A stretch of 59,872 nucleotides of DNA from TMED27 sp964350435 (GCA_964350435.1 CAYGJS010000011.1:1-59872); one strand, 5' to 3'. Shown: positions 41,261-50,750, counted from the first letter of the stretch. Translations and numbers: made by a program. Notes: generated by a model not told the origin, from the sequence alone.

Positions 41261-44041
41261 TTAATGCGCTGTCTGATGTTCTTTAAGCGTCTGCGACAGG
41301 GTGCTCAGCAAGGTGTCACGATCAAATTTCGCAACATATTTGCTAAACCCCACCTCCAGACCGCGGTCAATATCCTGCTCCGTAGCATGAGAAGACAGCG
41401 CCACCATCGGAATGGCCTTCCAGCTTGAATTCTCGCGAACCTTCTCGGCGAATTCAAATCCGTCCATATCCGGCATTTCAATATCCGAAATAATCACATC
41501 AAAATGCGCCCCGCTATCACACATCTTCAAAGCCTGGTGGGGGCTTTCCAGCGATGTCACATCATAACCCGCAACGCTGAGAAGCGGCGCGAGCATATTG
41601 CGGAAAAACACGCTGTCATCAACCAGCAAAACCCGCTTCTTGCCGTGCCCATTGGCCGCACCATTTCCGCCCGCCGCATTGCCTGCCTTATTCGCCGATG
41701 CATAAGGGGTGTCATCATGGTCTTTAAACCATTTCGCCCCGCCCATATTGTGCATAAAGTATGAAACATCAACCACATCGGTCGCTTTGCCGTTAATAAT
41801 CGCGCTGCCCAAAATACCGCCACTGCCGCCCTCAAGCTGGACATTGATATGCTGCTCGGTGATATCGATGATTTCATCAACGATCAAACCCATCGAATGC
41901 CCTTTATCGGCAAAAACCAGCACCGGTTTTTCACGGTCCGAATCAATATTCACCGCAGCATCAAACTTAACCAAAGGCATGAGCTCATCGCGATATTGCA
42001 CCATCATCCGCCCGCTCGACATTTCAATCGATTGGGGATTGATATTTTCAAGACGCGCCACCAACGAAAGCGGAACCGCTTTGGGGGTATCGTTCCCGGC
42101 CTTAAACAGCAGCAGCGAGGTCTTTTGTTCATGATAGGCCTGCTCATGCAAGGCTTTGGATGTGTTTTGTTCGGCAATGCCCTCGACCTCACCGATCTGG
42201 CGCGCAATCCCGTTTGGATCCAGAATCATAATCACACTGCCGTCACCCAAAATGGTGTTGCCGGAAAACAGTTCAATATTCTTGAGGATTCTGGCCACAG
42301 GTTTGACGACGATTTCTTCGGTGTCATAAACCCGGTCAACAATAATCCCGAAATCATTCCCGCCGACTTGCGTCACCACAATATATTTATGCCGCATATC
42401 GCTTAAATTCTCTGCCGTATTATCTTCTCCATCATTATTGTGCGAGCGCGGCAGTGTGATTTTAAGAAGATCAGACAGCGAGATCAGCGGCAGCAGGCGA
42501 TCCCGCAGGCGGAACACGGGCGAGCCCTTGATCATCTCGATCTGGTTTTCGGTGTTTGTAGAGGTCATCACAAGCTCCCGCACAGAGAGCTGCGGGATGG
42601 CAAAACGCTCTTTCGCAGATTCAACGATCAACGCTGAAACAATCGCCAGCGTCAGCGGAATTTTGATCGTAAAGGTCGAGCCTTTACCCTCAACCGATTT
42701 CAAATCAATCGACCCGCCGATTTTTTCGATATTGGTACGCACAACGTCCATCCCGACGCCGCGCCCGGAAACCGCCGTCACCTTCTCCGCCGTAGAAAGC
42801 CCCGCATGGAAAATATATTTATGGATTTGCGCATCCGACATCTCGTTAATTTCCTGCTGCGTAGCAAGGCCGTTTTCAAGAATCTTCGCCTTGATCCGTG
42901 CGCCGGAAAGCCCCTTGCCGTCATCCGAAATTTCAATATTGATATGCCCGCCTTCATGATAAGCCTTCAGGGTGATCGTACCGGTTTCAGGCTTGCCTGC
43001 CGCTCTGCGATCTTCGGGTTTTTCAATCCCGTGATCGCCGGAATTGCGCACCATATGCGTCAGCGGATCCTTGATCATCTCCAGCACCTGCCGGTCAAGC
43101 TCCGTGTCCTGTCCGATCATTTCCAGCTCGATCTTCTTGCCCAGTTCAACCGATAAATCGCGGATAATCCGCGGCAGTTTCGACCAGGCATTGCCAATCG
43201 GCTGCATCCGTGTTTTCATCACACCTTCCTGAAGCTCGGACACCACTTGGTTCAGCCTTTGCAGCGGGGTTGTAAAGTCATTATCACCGGCATGACGGGA
43301 AATTTGCAAAAGCTGATTGCGCGTCAAAACCATCTCGCTGACCATAGTCATAAGATTTTCCAGCACATCAACATTCACACGCAAAGTTTGCGTTGTGATG
43401 GGTGCATCCTTGGCCTCGGCCTTGCCCGCTTCATCGGCTATGTCTGCCGACGGAGCAGGGGCCTTAGGTTCTGAAGCTGCAGCAACAGGGGCAGCAGAGA
43501 TTTCTTCCGGCCCGGGCGCAGATTGAAAGGCCGCTTCCAGCGCGTCCAGCTCTGCCTTGGAAATATTACCGCTGCTCTCTCCCGGATACCCGGTGGCAGC
43601 CGGAGCAGGGGAGGGAGCGGCTTCTTCCTCAGGCGGTTCGGCGGCTTTGGCGGCGGCGGCCTCGCGCCCCTCATAAACGATATCGAGTTTTTCGATCAGT
43701 TCGCTGTCATCACCTTCGGGTTCCGATCCTGTTTCTTCAATCGCGGCAACAATAAATTTAATTCTGTCGATGGATTCAAAAATCAGGGTTACATATGCGG
43801 GCGTAACATCCAGTTCCTTGGAGCGAAAGCGTCCCAGAACATTTTCCCCGTGATGGGCAACTTTCTCAAGACGCGGCAGGTTCAAAAACCCGCAAGTGCC
43901 CTTTATGGTATGGACAAGGCGAAAGATTTTGCCAATCAGATCGGCGTCGTTCGGATTTTGTTCAAGATGCACCAGATCCAGGTCCAGCTCTTCAAGGCTT
44001 TCATTGGTTTCCGTCAGAAATTCGGCGATTAAATCATCCAT
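41261..44041 (-). CDS. cheA: Hybrid chemotaxis histidine kinase CheA with C-terminal receiver
   Basis: 926 aa. Domains in order: HPt (phospho-His H44 in 'RLVHTIKGTCGF'), a Pro/Ala linker, dimerisation and kinase domains ('NSGDHGIEKPEDRRA', 'ISDDGKGLSGARIK', 'GRGVGMDVVRTNI'), a first CheW-like domain ('ALIVESAKERFAIPQLSVRE'), a second CheW-like domain near 'TSLLLFKAGNDTPKAVPLSL', then a receiver with D853 ('VIISDIEMPDMDG'). The two CheW-like domains and a fused receiver are characteristic of CheA from gliding or pilus-type systems as well as some alphaproteobacterial chemotaxis systems. Transcribed from the CtrA box at 44121. Confidence 0.95.
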   Translation of the reverse strand: MDDLIAEFLTETNESLEELDLDLVHLEQNPNDADLIGKIFRLVHTIKGTCGFLNLPRLEKVAHHGENVLGRFRSKELDVTPAYVTLIFESIDRIKFIVAAIEETGSEPEGDDSELIEKLDIVYEGREAAAAKAAEPPEEEAAPSPAPAATGYPGESSGNISKAELDALEAAFQSAPGPEEISAAPVAAASEPKAPAPSADIADEAGKAEAKDAPITTQTLRVNVDVLENLMTMVSEMVLTRNQLLQISRHAGDNDFTTPLQRLNQVVSELQEGVMKTRMQPIGNAWSKLPRIIRDLSVELGKKIELEMIGQDTELDRQVLEMIKDPLTHMVRNSGDHGIEKPEDRRAAGKPETGTITLKAYHEGGHINIEISDDGKGLSGARIKAKILENGLATQQEINEMSDAQIHKYIFHAGLSTAEKVTAVSGRGVGMDVVRTNIEKIGGSIDLKSVEGKGSTFTIKIPLTLAIVSALIVESAKERFAIPQLSVRELVMTSTNTENQIEMIKGSPVFRLRDRLLPLISLSDLLKITLPRSHNNDGEDNTAENLSDMRHKYIVVTQVGGNDFGIIVDRVYDTEEIVVKPVARILKNIELFSGNTILGDGSVIMILDPNGIARQIGEVEGIAEQNTSKALHEQAYHEQKTSLLLFKAGNDTPKAVPLSLVARLENINPQSIEMSSGRMMVQYRDELMPLVKFDAAVNIDSDREKPVLVFADKGHSMGLIVDEIIDITEQHINVQLEGGSGGILGSAIINGKATDVVDVSYFMHNMGGAKWFKDHDDTPYASANKAGNAAGGNGAANGHGKKRVLLVDDSVFFRNMLAPLLSVAGYDVTSLESPHQALKMCDSGAHFDVIISDIEMPDMDGFEFAEKVRENSSWKAIPMVALSSHATEQDIDRGLEVGFSKYVAKFDRDTLLSTLSQTLKEHQTAH

Positions 44042-44102
44042 GATCCGTGTCCTTCGCGATCTTAATTTTGTATTTTTTTACGCAGCAAGGGGAGTATCTA
44101 TG

Positions 44103-44136
44103 ATGATACACGCAAGAGTCTTAAACCCAGATTAAC
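44103..44136 (-). promoter_or_regulatory. CtrA-type promoter of the che operon
   Basis: On the minus strand TTAA-TCTGGGT-TTAA (44121-44135), exact CtrA consensus, then 12 bases to TATCAT (44103-44108). It lies about 60-95 bases before the cheA ATG (44041) and just after chpT. The layout (box, 11-12 bases, TATCAT) matches the two promoters of the unknown locus. Confidence 0.75.
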
Positions 44137-44171
44137 ATAGGCGATAATGAGTTACGCAGAATGATATCTTT

Positions 44172-44816
44172 TTACGCAGCAGGCAGCGTCAGGATGATCT
44201 GAACTTCATTCTCAGACGCGTTTTCAAGTGAAATGGTATATCCATAGGTCTTCGCAAGCAAGCTGGTTACAAATGGATGCACATATTTCGGCTCCAGCTC
44301 ATCAATCAGCATGTCCCCGCTCAACGCCTCGATCATCAGGGGCTTGGCCGCCGCATCCTCACCGCTGGCCGTGCAGAGTGTTCTGCCGCCTTCGCCAGCC
44401 TGAACCTTGAACACGCCGCCTTTTGGCATGCACTCCATCGCCAGCAAAAACGCGCACATCAGCATTTTTGCAAAGGCGCGCGGACGCTCTTCCTGCCCAT
44501 ATCCCAGATCGCCATAAGCATCCCAGTCTTGTTTAACCTTGTCTTCGGCATCAATGATAGAGGCGATGGTTTTGTAGACGTCTTCAGGTTTGATAGAACT
44601 GTCCGAACCGCCCGCGCCGTATGCCATGCGATATGCGCGGAGTTTCGCTGAGGCTTGGTTCGCGCTGAAGGCGATCAGATCCGTAACTTCGGAGCCGGCA
44701 TCCGCGCCCATCTCGGTCAGGAACTCGATCCCGTTATTCACCGCGCCAATCGGCGAGATCAAATCGTGGCAGATTTTCGAAGACAGGTGTTCAAGAATGC
44801 GGGTGTCGAATTTCAT
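44172..44816 (-). CDS. chpT: Histidine phosphotransferase ChpT
   Basis: 214 aa. It has a DHp-like phospho-His helix with H17 in 'SSKICHDLISPIGAVNNGIE' and a degenerate ATPase-like domain. This is the ChpT pattern of Alphaproteobacteria ('CHDL.SP.GA..NG'), which passes phosphate from CckA to CtrA and CpdR. It is the best taxonomic marker in the window. It lies immediately upstream of the che operon, whose promoter carries a CtrA box, so the phosphorelay protein neighbours one of its own predicted targets. Confidence 0.88.
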   Translation of the reverse strand: MKFDTRILEHLSSKICHDLISPIGAVNNGIEFLTEMGADAGSEVTDLIAFSANQASAKLRAYRMAYGAGGSDSSIKPEDVYKTIASIIDAEDKVKQDWDAYGDLGYGQEERPRAFAKMLMCAFLLAMECMPKGGVFKVQAGEGGRTLCTASGEDAAAKPLMIEALSGDMLIDELEPKYVHPFVTSLLAKTYGYTISLENASENEVQIILTLPAA

Positions 44817-44897
44817 GGATAAAGCCTAAAACTACATTTATTGAAGATAACGCATATCAAAATATATGTCATCCCCACCTTGTGCAAACGAAACCGA

Positions 44898-44963
44898 CGT
44901 CATTGCGAGGAGTTTTTGCGACGACGCAATCCATAGATTGCTTCGCGTTTGCTCGCAATGACA
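44898..44963. repeat. Dispersed CGTCATTGCGAG repeat, short palindromic copy
   Basis: 66 bp, left arm CGTCATTGCGAG (44898-44909), right arm CTCGCAATGACA (44952-44963, 11 of 12 pairs), core GACGCAATCC and GATTGCTTCGCG. It lies between chpT and the phosphohexomutase gene, right after the stop of the latter. Confidence 0.85.
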
Positions 44964-44973
44964 AATAAGATCA

Positions 44974-46395
44974 TTAAAAAGTGATGGAATAGCCCAGTTT
45001 TTCAACTTCTTGAAGGATCATTTTCTTAAAGATTTTAAGATCTTCTTCGCTGCTGGCCTCGGCGCGGCACACCAGAACATCCTGCGTATTGGATGGACGC
45101 AACAGCCACCAGCCCTTATCACTTGAAATCCGAATGCCGTCGATATTATCCGCCACCATCCCTGCGGGGAGATTGCCCTCCAGAGCCTTGGCGATGCGCG
45201 GCACCAGATCAAACTTCTCCGCCTCATCCACATCAATGCGAATTTCCGGCGTATTGTGCAGCCGCGGCAAATGCGCCGTCAGGCTCGACAGCGCGCCGCT
45301 GGCGTGATCCACCTCATTCAGCAAACGAATCGCGCAATACAGCGCGTCATCAAACCCGTAATATTTATCGGCAAAGAAAATATGCCCCGAAAGTTCCCCC
45401 GCCAAAGGCGCGCTGAGCTCCCGCATTTTATCCTTAATCAGCGAGTGCCCCGTCTTCCACATCACGGCCTTGCCGCCCATTTTGTTGATTTCATCAAACA
45501 TGACTTGCGAACATTTCACATCGCCGATAATCGCTGCGCCTGGATGGGTTTCAAGAACCTCCCGCGCATAAAGCGTCATAAGAATATCACAGCGCAAAAC
45601 GCTGCCGCGCTCATCCACCACGCCGATGCGGTCGCCGTCGCCATCGAAGGCAATCCCGAGATCGCAGCTGTTATCCGCAACCGCCTTTTGCAAATCGATG
45701 AGGTTTTTATCGACTGTCGGGTCAGGGTGGTGATTGGGAAAATTCCCGTCAATATCATCAAACAGCAGCGTATGCGTGCCCGGTAAACGTTTCACAAGGC
45801 GGCGCAAAATCTCCCCCGCCGCGCCGTTGCCGGCATCCCACGCCACCTTAAGATCCCGCGTGCCCGTGAAATCTTTCATCAAACGATCGACATAGCGATC
45901 TTGAATATCAACAACCTCAAGCGCACCTTCGCCGCTGATGAAATCGCCGCTTTCGGCAATCTCGCCGATTTTCTGAATTGCCGCGCCAAACACAGGCGAA
46001 TTCTGCAAGGCCATCTTAAACCCGTTATAATCGGACGGGTTATGCGACCCGGTAATCATCACCCCCGCATCGGCCTTGCGGTCCTTCACTGCAAAATACA
46101 GCATCGGCGTCGGGCCAAGCCCCACCTGCGTCACATTCTGCCCCGTCTCCAGCAAACCCTTGGTCAGCGCATCGCAAAATGCGGGTGAGGTCAAACGCCC
46201 GTCATAGCCTACACAAATCGTGCCCGTTTTGCCGCCATTCTCACGCGCAACAAATGTCCCGAACGCCAGCCCCAGCGCATAGGCATCATCGGCAGACAAA
46301 TTCTTGCCAATTTGCCCGCGTATATCATATTCGCGTAAAATCGTCGGATCGAAATTATAGGCCTTCGCCCCTTGCGGTTTATTCTGCGGCTGCAT
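44974..46395 (-). CDS. Phosphomannomutase / phosphoglucomutase
   Basis: 473 aa, alpha-D-phosphohexomutase family. Phosphoserine S117 in 'TGSHNPSDYNGFK', metal-binding 'AFDGDGDRIGVVD', sugar-binding 'GELSGHIFFADKYYGFDDAL' and phosphate-binding 'RPSNTQDVLVCRAEA'. I chose ATG 46395 ('MQPQNKPQGA'); longer starts would overlap most of galU's C-terminus. It overlaps galU by 17 bases on the same strand. Together they supply UDP-glucose and sugar phosphates for surface polysaccharide. ManB-, AlgC- and Pgm-type enzymes are all possible, so no symbol is given. Confidence 0.92.
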   Translation of the reverse strand: MQPQNKPQGAKAYNFDPTILREYDIRGQIGKNLSADDAYALGLAFGTFVARENGGKTGTICVGYDGRLTSPAFCDALTKGLLETGQNVTQVGLGPTPMLYFAVKDRKADAGVMITGSHNPSDYNGFKMALQNSPVFGAAIQKIGEIAESGDFISGEGALEVVDIQDRYVDRLMKDFTGTRDLKVAWDAGNGAAGEILRRLVKRLPGTHTLLFDDIDGNFPNHHPDPTVDKNLIDLQKAVADNSCDLGIAFDGDGDRIGVVDERGSVLRCDILMTLYAREVLETHPGAAIIGDVKCSQVMFDEINKMGGKAVMWKTGHSLIKDKMRELSAPLAGELSGHIFFADKYYGFDDALYCAIRLLNEVDHASGALSSLTAHLPRLHNTPEIRIDVDEAEKFDLVPRIAKALEGNLPAGMVADNIDGIRISSDKGWWLLRPSNTQDVLVCRAEASSEEDLKIFKKMILQEVEKLGYSITF

Positions 46396-47302
46396 TGAGT
46401 TTCTCTTTCTGTAGTTTTTCCGCCAGCTCGAGTATGTGGCGTTTAACGTCTTCACCAATTTCGCTGTCATCGGAAGAATAGGCGAGATTGGCCTGAATAA
46501 AGCCAAAGCGGCTGCCGCTGTCATAGCTTTTGCCCTCAAAACGGGTCGCAAAAAACGGCTGCTTGCCGATCAGTTTCGCCATCGCATCGGTGAGCTGAAT
46601 TTCACCGCCCGCACCGGTTTCAAATACGGACAGATGCTCAAACACTTCTGGCTGAAGGATATAACGTCCGATTACAGACAGGCATGACGGCGCCTCCGCA
46701 GGCTTAGGCTTCTCGACAAGCCCGCGAATAGGAAGGCAATCACCGTCCTCGCTCGCCACATCGACAATCCCGTATTTATCGGTTTCTCCGCGCGGTACAT
46801 CCTCAACGGCGATAATGTTCCCGCCTTCGCGTTCGTAAAATTCCATCATCTGCTTCAGGCATCCTTTGGGAGATTTCACCAAAACATCAGGCAGGAGCAC
46901 CGCAAACGGTTCATTCTCAATCAGTTTTGCCGCGCACCAGATCGCATGCCCAAGACCAAGCGGGCGGGGCTGGCGCGTTAAAAATAATTGCCCTGCCCCC
47001 ATTTCAGAAGCCCGCACCTTCGCCAGCATTTTCTCTTTACCGCGCGCTTGCAAAGTTTGTTCAAGCTCGGGCTGGAAATCAAAATGCTCCTCCAGCATGT
47101 TTTTGTGACGGCCTGTCACGAACACAAATTCTTCAATCCCCGCTTCACGCGCTTCTTCGACCACATATTGAATCAATGGACGATCATTGATCGGCAGCAT
47201 CTCTTTCGGCATGACTTTGGTGGCGGGAAGAAAGCGTGTGCCCAACCCCGCAACGGGGAAAATGGCTTTACGGACGGGGCGTTTAAAATTTGAATGGGTC
47301 AT
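46379..47302 (-). CDS. galU: UTP--glucose-1-phosphate uridylyltransferase
   Basis: 307 aa. Nucleotidyltransferase fold with 'AIFPVAGLGTRFLPATKVMP' followed by 'KEMLPINDRPLIQY', 'PLGLGHAIWCAAKL' and 'FEGKSYDSGSRFGFIQANL'. It makes UDP-glucose. ATG 47302 gives a normal N-terminus; an upstream start adds 20 basic residues. It overlaps the phosphohexomutase gene downstream and follows the J-domain gene by 66 bases. Confidence 0.95.
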   Translation of the reverse strand: MTHSNFKRPVRKAIFPVAGLGTRFLPATKVMPKEMLPINDRPLIQYVVEEAREAGIEEFVFVTGRHKNMLEEHFDFQPELEQTLQARGKEKMLAKVRASEMGAGQLFLTRQPRPLGLGHAIWCAAKLIENEPFAVLLPDVLVKSPKGCLKQMMEFYEREGGNIIAVEDVPRGETDKYGIVDVASEDGDCLPIRGLVEKPKPAEAPSCLSVIGRYILQPEVFEHLSVFETGAGGEIQLTDAMAKLIGKQPFFATRFEGKSYDSGSRFGFIQANLAYSSDDSEIGEDVKRHILELAEKLQKEKLNAAAE

Positions 47303-47368
47303 TGAAATACTCTTATTGATTGATCTTTGCAGTTTTTTCGCATGTTTGGATGTGTTTTTCAATAATGG

Positions 47369-47791
47369 TTATTTTTTAAGCAACAAATCCCTCGCCGCAT
47401 TCAGCTTTGCCGCCATCCATTCTGAACCTTCGTGGTCTGGGTGAACCTTCTGCATAAGCTTCTTATACGCCGCTTTAATCTCGGCCTCGCTCGCGCCTTC
47501 CTTTAAGCCCAGAATTTGGTAAGCCTCTTCGATCGTGTTGATCGGTTTTTCGGCGGGGATAGATTTCCATTCTTTGATGATCCCCAGCACCACAGGCGCA
47601 ATCGGGATGAGAAGTGCCAGAGCCGCGGCCAAGCGCCCCGATATCGCCATAAAAAACAGCGCGCCGCAAAGAACAATCAGCGCGCTCACCAAAAACGCCG
47701 CCTTAATCTGGCGCAGCTCCGCATTCACGAAGAAGCGGTAGAGCGCGTATAAACCAACAAGGCAGCCAATGATGAGTAAAATATAAGGCAT
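47369..47791 (-). CDS. Membrane-anchored J-domain protein
   Basis: 140 aa. Two or three transmembrane segments ('YILLIIGCLVGLYALYRFF', 'ALIVLCGALFFMAI', 'LALLIPIAPVVLGII') followed by a C-terminal J domain ('AYQILGLKEGASEAEIKAAY', HPD in 'KVHPDHEGS'). The layout resembles TIM14/DjlA-like co-chaperones that recruit DnaK to the membrane. ATG 47791 chosen; a longer frame would run into the divergent aminopeptidase gene. Confidence 0.85.
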   Translation of the reverse strand: MPYILLIIGCLVGLYALYRFFVNAELRQIKAAFLVSALIVLCGALFFMAISGRLAAALALLIPIAPVVLGIIKEWKSIPAEKPINTIEEAYQILGLKEGASEAEIKAAYKKLMQKVHPDHEGSEWMAAKLNAARDLLLKK

Positions 47792-47831
47792 AAACAAGAC
47801 CCTAGCAAAAGACTTTGAATCGCGCCAGTAT

Positions 47832-49583
47832 ATGCGAATGAATACTATAAAAGAAAAATTATCGGCCCTGCGGGTGTTGATGAAAAAAAACGGCATCGAC
47901 GCCTATATCATCCCCAGAGCCGATGAATATCAGGGCGAGTTTGTGGCCGCCTGCGACGAGAGATTGCAATGGCTGACGGGCTTTACAGGCTCGGCGGGAG
48001 TGGCGATTGTGCTGCACGATAAAGCTGTCGTTATGAGCGATGGGCGTTATACGTTGCAACTGGCTTCGCAAATTAAGCGCAAATATTTTCAAACTGCAAA
48101 TTCCGTGAAAGTAAAACCTGAAGACTGGCTTGCCGAGCATTTGGGGCAGGGCGGCGTTTTGGGGTATGACCCAATGCTGCATACCCCCTCACAGATCGAG
48201 GTTTTTAAAAAGAAAAACATAGCCTTAAAGGCGGTTTCTAAAAACCTGATCGATCAAATCTGGACAGCCCGCCCGCACGCACCCAAAGGCGATGTTTTTG
48301 TTTTTAATCAAAAACTTGCAGGAAAAACCTTCAAAGAGAAATTAAAAACCGTGCGCGCCCAAATTATCGAGAAAAACGCCGCCGCGTGTTTAATCGCGCT
48401 GCCTGACTCTCTCTGTTGGCTGCTCAATATTCGCGGCCAGGATATCGACTATATCCCGTCAGTTCAGTCCCGCCTTCTGGTGATGGCGGATGGCGCGGCG
48501 CAGTGGTTTGTGGATGAGGACAAAATCAGCTCCGATGTCCGCAAACATCTGGGCGGTGATATTGAGATTTTGCCGCCGAAAACTTTGACCAAGGCTTTGA
48601 AAGCGATAAGCGGCGATGTGATGATGGATTTTAAAAATGTCCCCAGTGCGTTTAAAACCAAGAATGCAGTTAACGCCCCTGATCCATGCATAAAACCCAA
48701 AGCCATCAAAACCCCGTCCGAAATCGAAGCCATCAAGCAGACGCATATCGCCGATGGTGTGGCTTACGCGCATTTTCTGTATTGGCTCGACGGTGCAAAA
48801 GACACGGTCACGGAAATCGACATCGCCGATAAACTTCTGGAATTTAGAAGCGCGCACCCCGCCTTTAAAGGCCTCAGCTTCCCGACCATTGCGGGCTTTG
48901 GCCCGAACGGCGCGATCATCCATTACCGCGCAACCGAAGAAACCAACGCGCTTCTGAAGGGCAACAATCTGCTGCTGGTCGATAGCGGCGCGCAATATTA
49001 TGACGGTGAGGCGATTGCCGGCACGACCGACATCACCCGCACCCTCGCCATCGGTAAACCCACCGCGGCTATGAAAAAACATTATACGCTGGTGTTGAAA
49101 GCCCATATCGGCCTCGCAAATGCGAAATTCCCCAAAACCGCAACAGGCGCGCAAGTCGATGTCTTTGCACGTGCGCCATTATGGGAGCAGGGCATAGACT
49201 ACGCCCACGGCACAGGCCACGGCGTTGGGTGTTTCCTTGCCGTGCATGAAGAAGCCGCCAGCCTGTCCCCGCGCGGCACAATGCCTCTGGAGGCGGGGAT
49301 GCTGATCTCTAATGAACCCGGATATTACGAGGAGGGCGCTTACGGCATTCGCCTTGAAAACCTCGTGCTCTGCGTAGAAAAAGGCGATATGCTGGGGTTT
49401 GAAACCATCGGCTACGCCCCGTTTGATAGAGATTTGATCATTCCTGAAATGCTGAGCGCCACTGAGCTACAATGGCTCAATGCCTATCACGCGCAAATAT
49501 GGGCACTTATGGGTTCACGGCTTCCGAAGGCACAGGCGGCCTTTCTGCAGGCGCATCTCGGATCAATCTCTCCTGCTGTTTAA
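47832..49583 (+). CDS. pepP: Xaa-Pro aminopeptidase (aminopeptidase P, M24 family)
   Basis: 583 aa, long form with two N-terminal creatinase-like domains ('AYIIPRADEYQGEFVAACDE') and a pita-bread catalytic domain. Metal ligands sit in 'LLVDSGAQYYDGE' and 'GTTDITRTLAIG' (Asp pair), 'HGTGHGVGCFLAVHEE' (His), 'ISNEPGYYEEGAYGIRLEN' (Glu pair). Cytoplasmic. It removes N-terminal residues before proline. ATG 47832 or 47838 possible. Its 3' end overlaps the convergent 401-aa gene by 77 bases. The symbol is by family. Confidence 0.92.
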   Translation: MRMNTIKEKLSALRVLMKKNGIDAYIIPRADEYQGEFVAACDERLQWLTGFTGSAGVAIVLHDKAVVMSDGRYTLQLASQIKRKYFQTANSVKVKPEDWLAEHLGQGGVLGYDPMLHTPSQIEVFKKKNIALKAVSKNLIDQIWTARPHAPKGDVFVFNQKLAGKTFKEKLKTVRAQIIEKNAAACLIALPDSLCWLLNIRGQDIDYIPSVQSRLLVMADGAAQWFVDEDKISSDVRKHLGGDIEILPPKTLTKALKAISGDVMMDFKNVPSAFKTKNAVNAPDPCIKPKAIKTPSEIEAIKQTHIADGVAYAHFLYWLDGAKDTVTEIDIADKLLEFRSAHPAFKGLSFPTIAGFGPNGAIIHYRATEETNALLKGNNLLLVDSGAQYYDGEAIAGTTDITRTLAIGKPTAAMKKHYTLVLKAHIGLANAKFPKTATGAQVDVFARAPLWEQGIDYAHGTGHGVGCFLAVHEEAASLSPRGTMPLEAGMLISNEPGYYEEGAYGIRLENLVLCVEKGDMLGFETIGYAPFDRDLIIPEMLSATELQWLNAYHAQIWALMGSRLPKAQAAFLQAHLGSISPAV

Positions 49584-50712
49584 GCCGCATCGTTTCTGCC
49601 GCCACAGAGGGTTGAAAAATGGTTTCATCCATTAAGTTTTCTGCAAATTCAGATTTGACCAGATGCTCAGAACCCACAAGCTCCTGAACAATCAGAAATG
49701 GTCCGATAAAGCGTGAGTGAATATGAACAAAATCCATGTACGCATCATTGGGCTCCCCCGCCGATCTATATTCAATTTCAAAGCCTTTATAACCATTGGC
49801 CGTCTCAAACGGTTCTAAGTCCTGATATTCACCAACAGGCGGACGTTTGCTGACATGGCGTTTGTCCAGCACATCTGTAACAATCTTTGGCGTGATCTCT
49901 CGCCCAAAATAATACCCGTAAACATTGTATTTCAATTTGTGCCGCCAAATCGGATCAAAAAACTCTGCGCTCATAACCTCAGCACTCTGATTACTGCGTA
50001 TCTGCGGGGGCTCTTTAAAAAAAGGTTCAGCCTGTTTAGGCAAAAAAGCGATAAAAATAGCAAGCGGAGACGTATTGGCCTCCCATTGCCCCTGGAGGTT
50101 ACGGCGTTCATGCGTAAGCCCGCCCGACAGAATCAGGGAATCAAAAAAGTGAGAAGTTTGATGTTCCTCCATAATGTCTGGTGGGCCCGTCACAATTTGA
50201 TGCACCTTGGTAACATTGGTGCTAAGAACGCGGCCACGAAATTCCTGAGCCCCAAGCTTGGGATCTTCATAGGCAATTCTCACCTCTCCGGCTTCCTGCC
50301 CCACCTGTTCTAAATCATTGTTACGACTCAAAACCCGACCACCAAGCTTGGTGTAATAATCAACAAAAGCATTCAGATCTTTGACAATCAGCAGTTTCTG
50401 TTCTTTCTCGGTTAATGGCGGACCAAAGGTTTGTTCAGTGCGGACAATATATTTTTTCACCGTATTAACCAAAGGCCTCTGGTCTTGAATGCTCTGAATC
50501 TCGGTCGCATAAGCGATGCTTTTGCGCGTCGTTCTAAATTCTTTTTCATCAAGAGTATATCCCTTGGGAATATAAACCTCGTATATGCCGGTCTCGGAAA
50601 TAAACCGCTCCGATTCTTTCATCGCGCTCTGCGCTGAGAAAGAACCCAAGGTGTAAAAAAAGAACACGCCGATAATCAGGCAGAATTTAGAAAGTGTTTT
50701 TGAAATGCTCAT
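49507..50712 (-). CDS. Secreted or periplasmic unknown protein
   Basis: 401 aa. ATG 50712 gives a signal peptide ('KFCLIIGVFFFYTLGSFSA', cleavage after SAQSA); the frame runs 65 codons further upstream but across the rpsU terminator. Mature part is beta-rich with no Cys cluster ('GIYEVYIPKGYTLDEKEFRT', 'PVGEYQDLEPFETANGYKGF'). The C-terminus is Pro-rich ('RDAPAERPPVPSEAVNP'). Its tail overlaps pepP. Not recognised. Confidence 0.65.
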   Translation of the reverse strand: MSISKTLSKFCLIIGVFFFYTLGSFSAQSAMKESERFISETGIYEVYIPKGYTLDEKEFRTTRKSIAYATEIQSIQDQRPLVNTVKKYIVRTEQTFGPPLTEKEQKLLIVKDLNAFVDYYTKLGGRVLSRNNDLEQVGQEAGEVRIAYEDPKLGAQEFRGRVLSTNVTKVHQIVTGPPDIMEEHQTSHFFDSLILSGGLTHERRNLQGQWEANTSPLAIFIAFLPKQAEPFFKEPPQIRSNQSAEVMSAEFFDPIWRHKLKYNVYGYYFGREITPKIVTDVLDKRHVSKRPPVGEYQDLEPFETANGYKGFEIEYRSAGEPNDAYMDFVHIHSRFIGPFLIVQELVGSEHLVKSEFAENLMDETIFQPSVAAETMRLKQQERLIRDAPAERPPVPSEAVNP

Positions 50713-50750
50713 AATTTTAATTATAAAGGCAAATCTATGAATAAAAAAAT

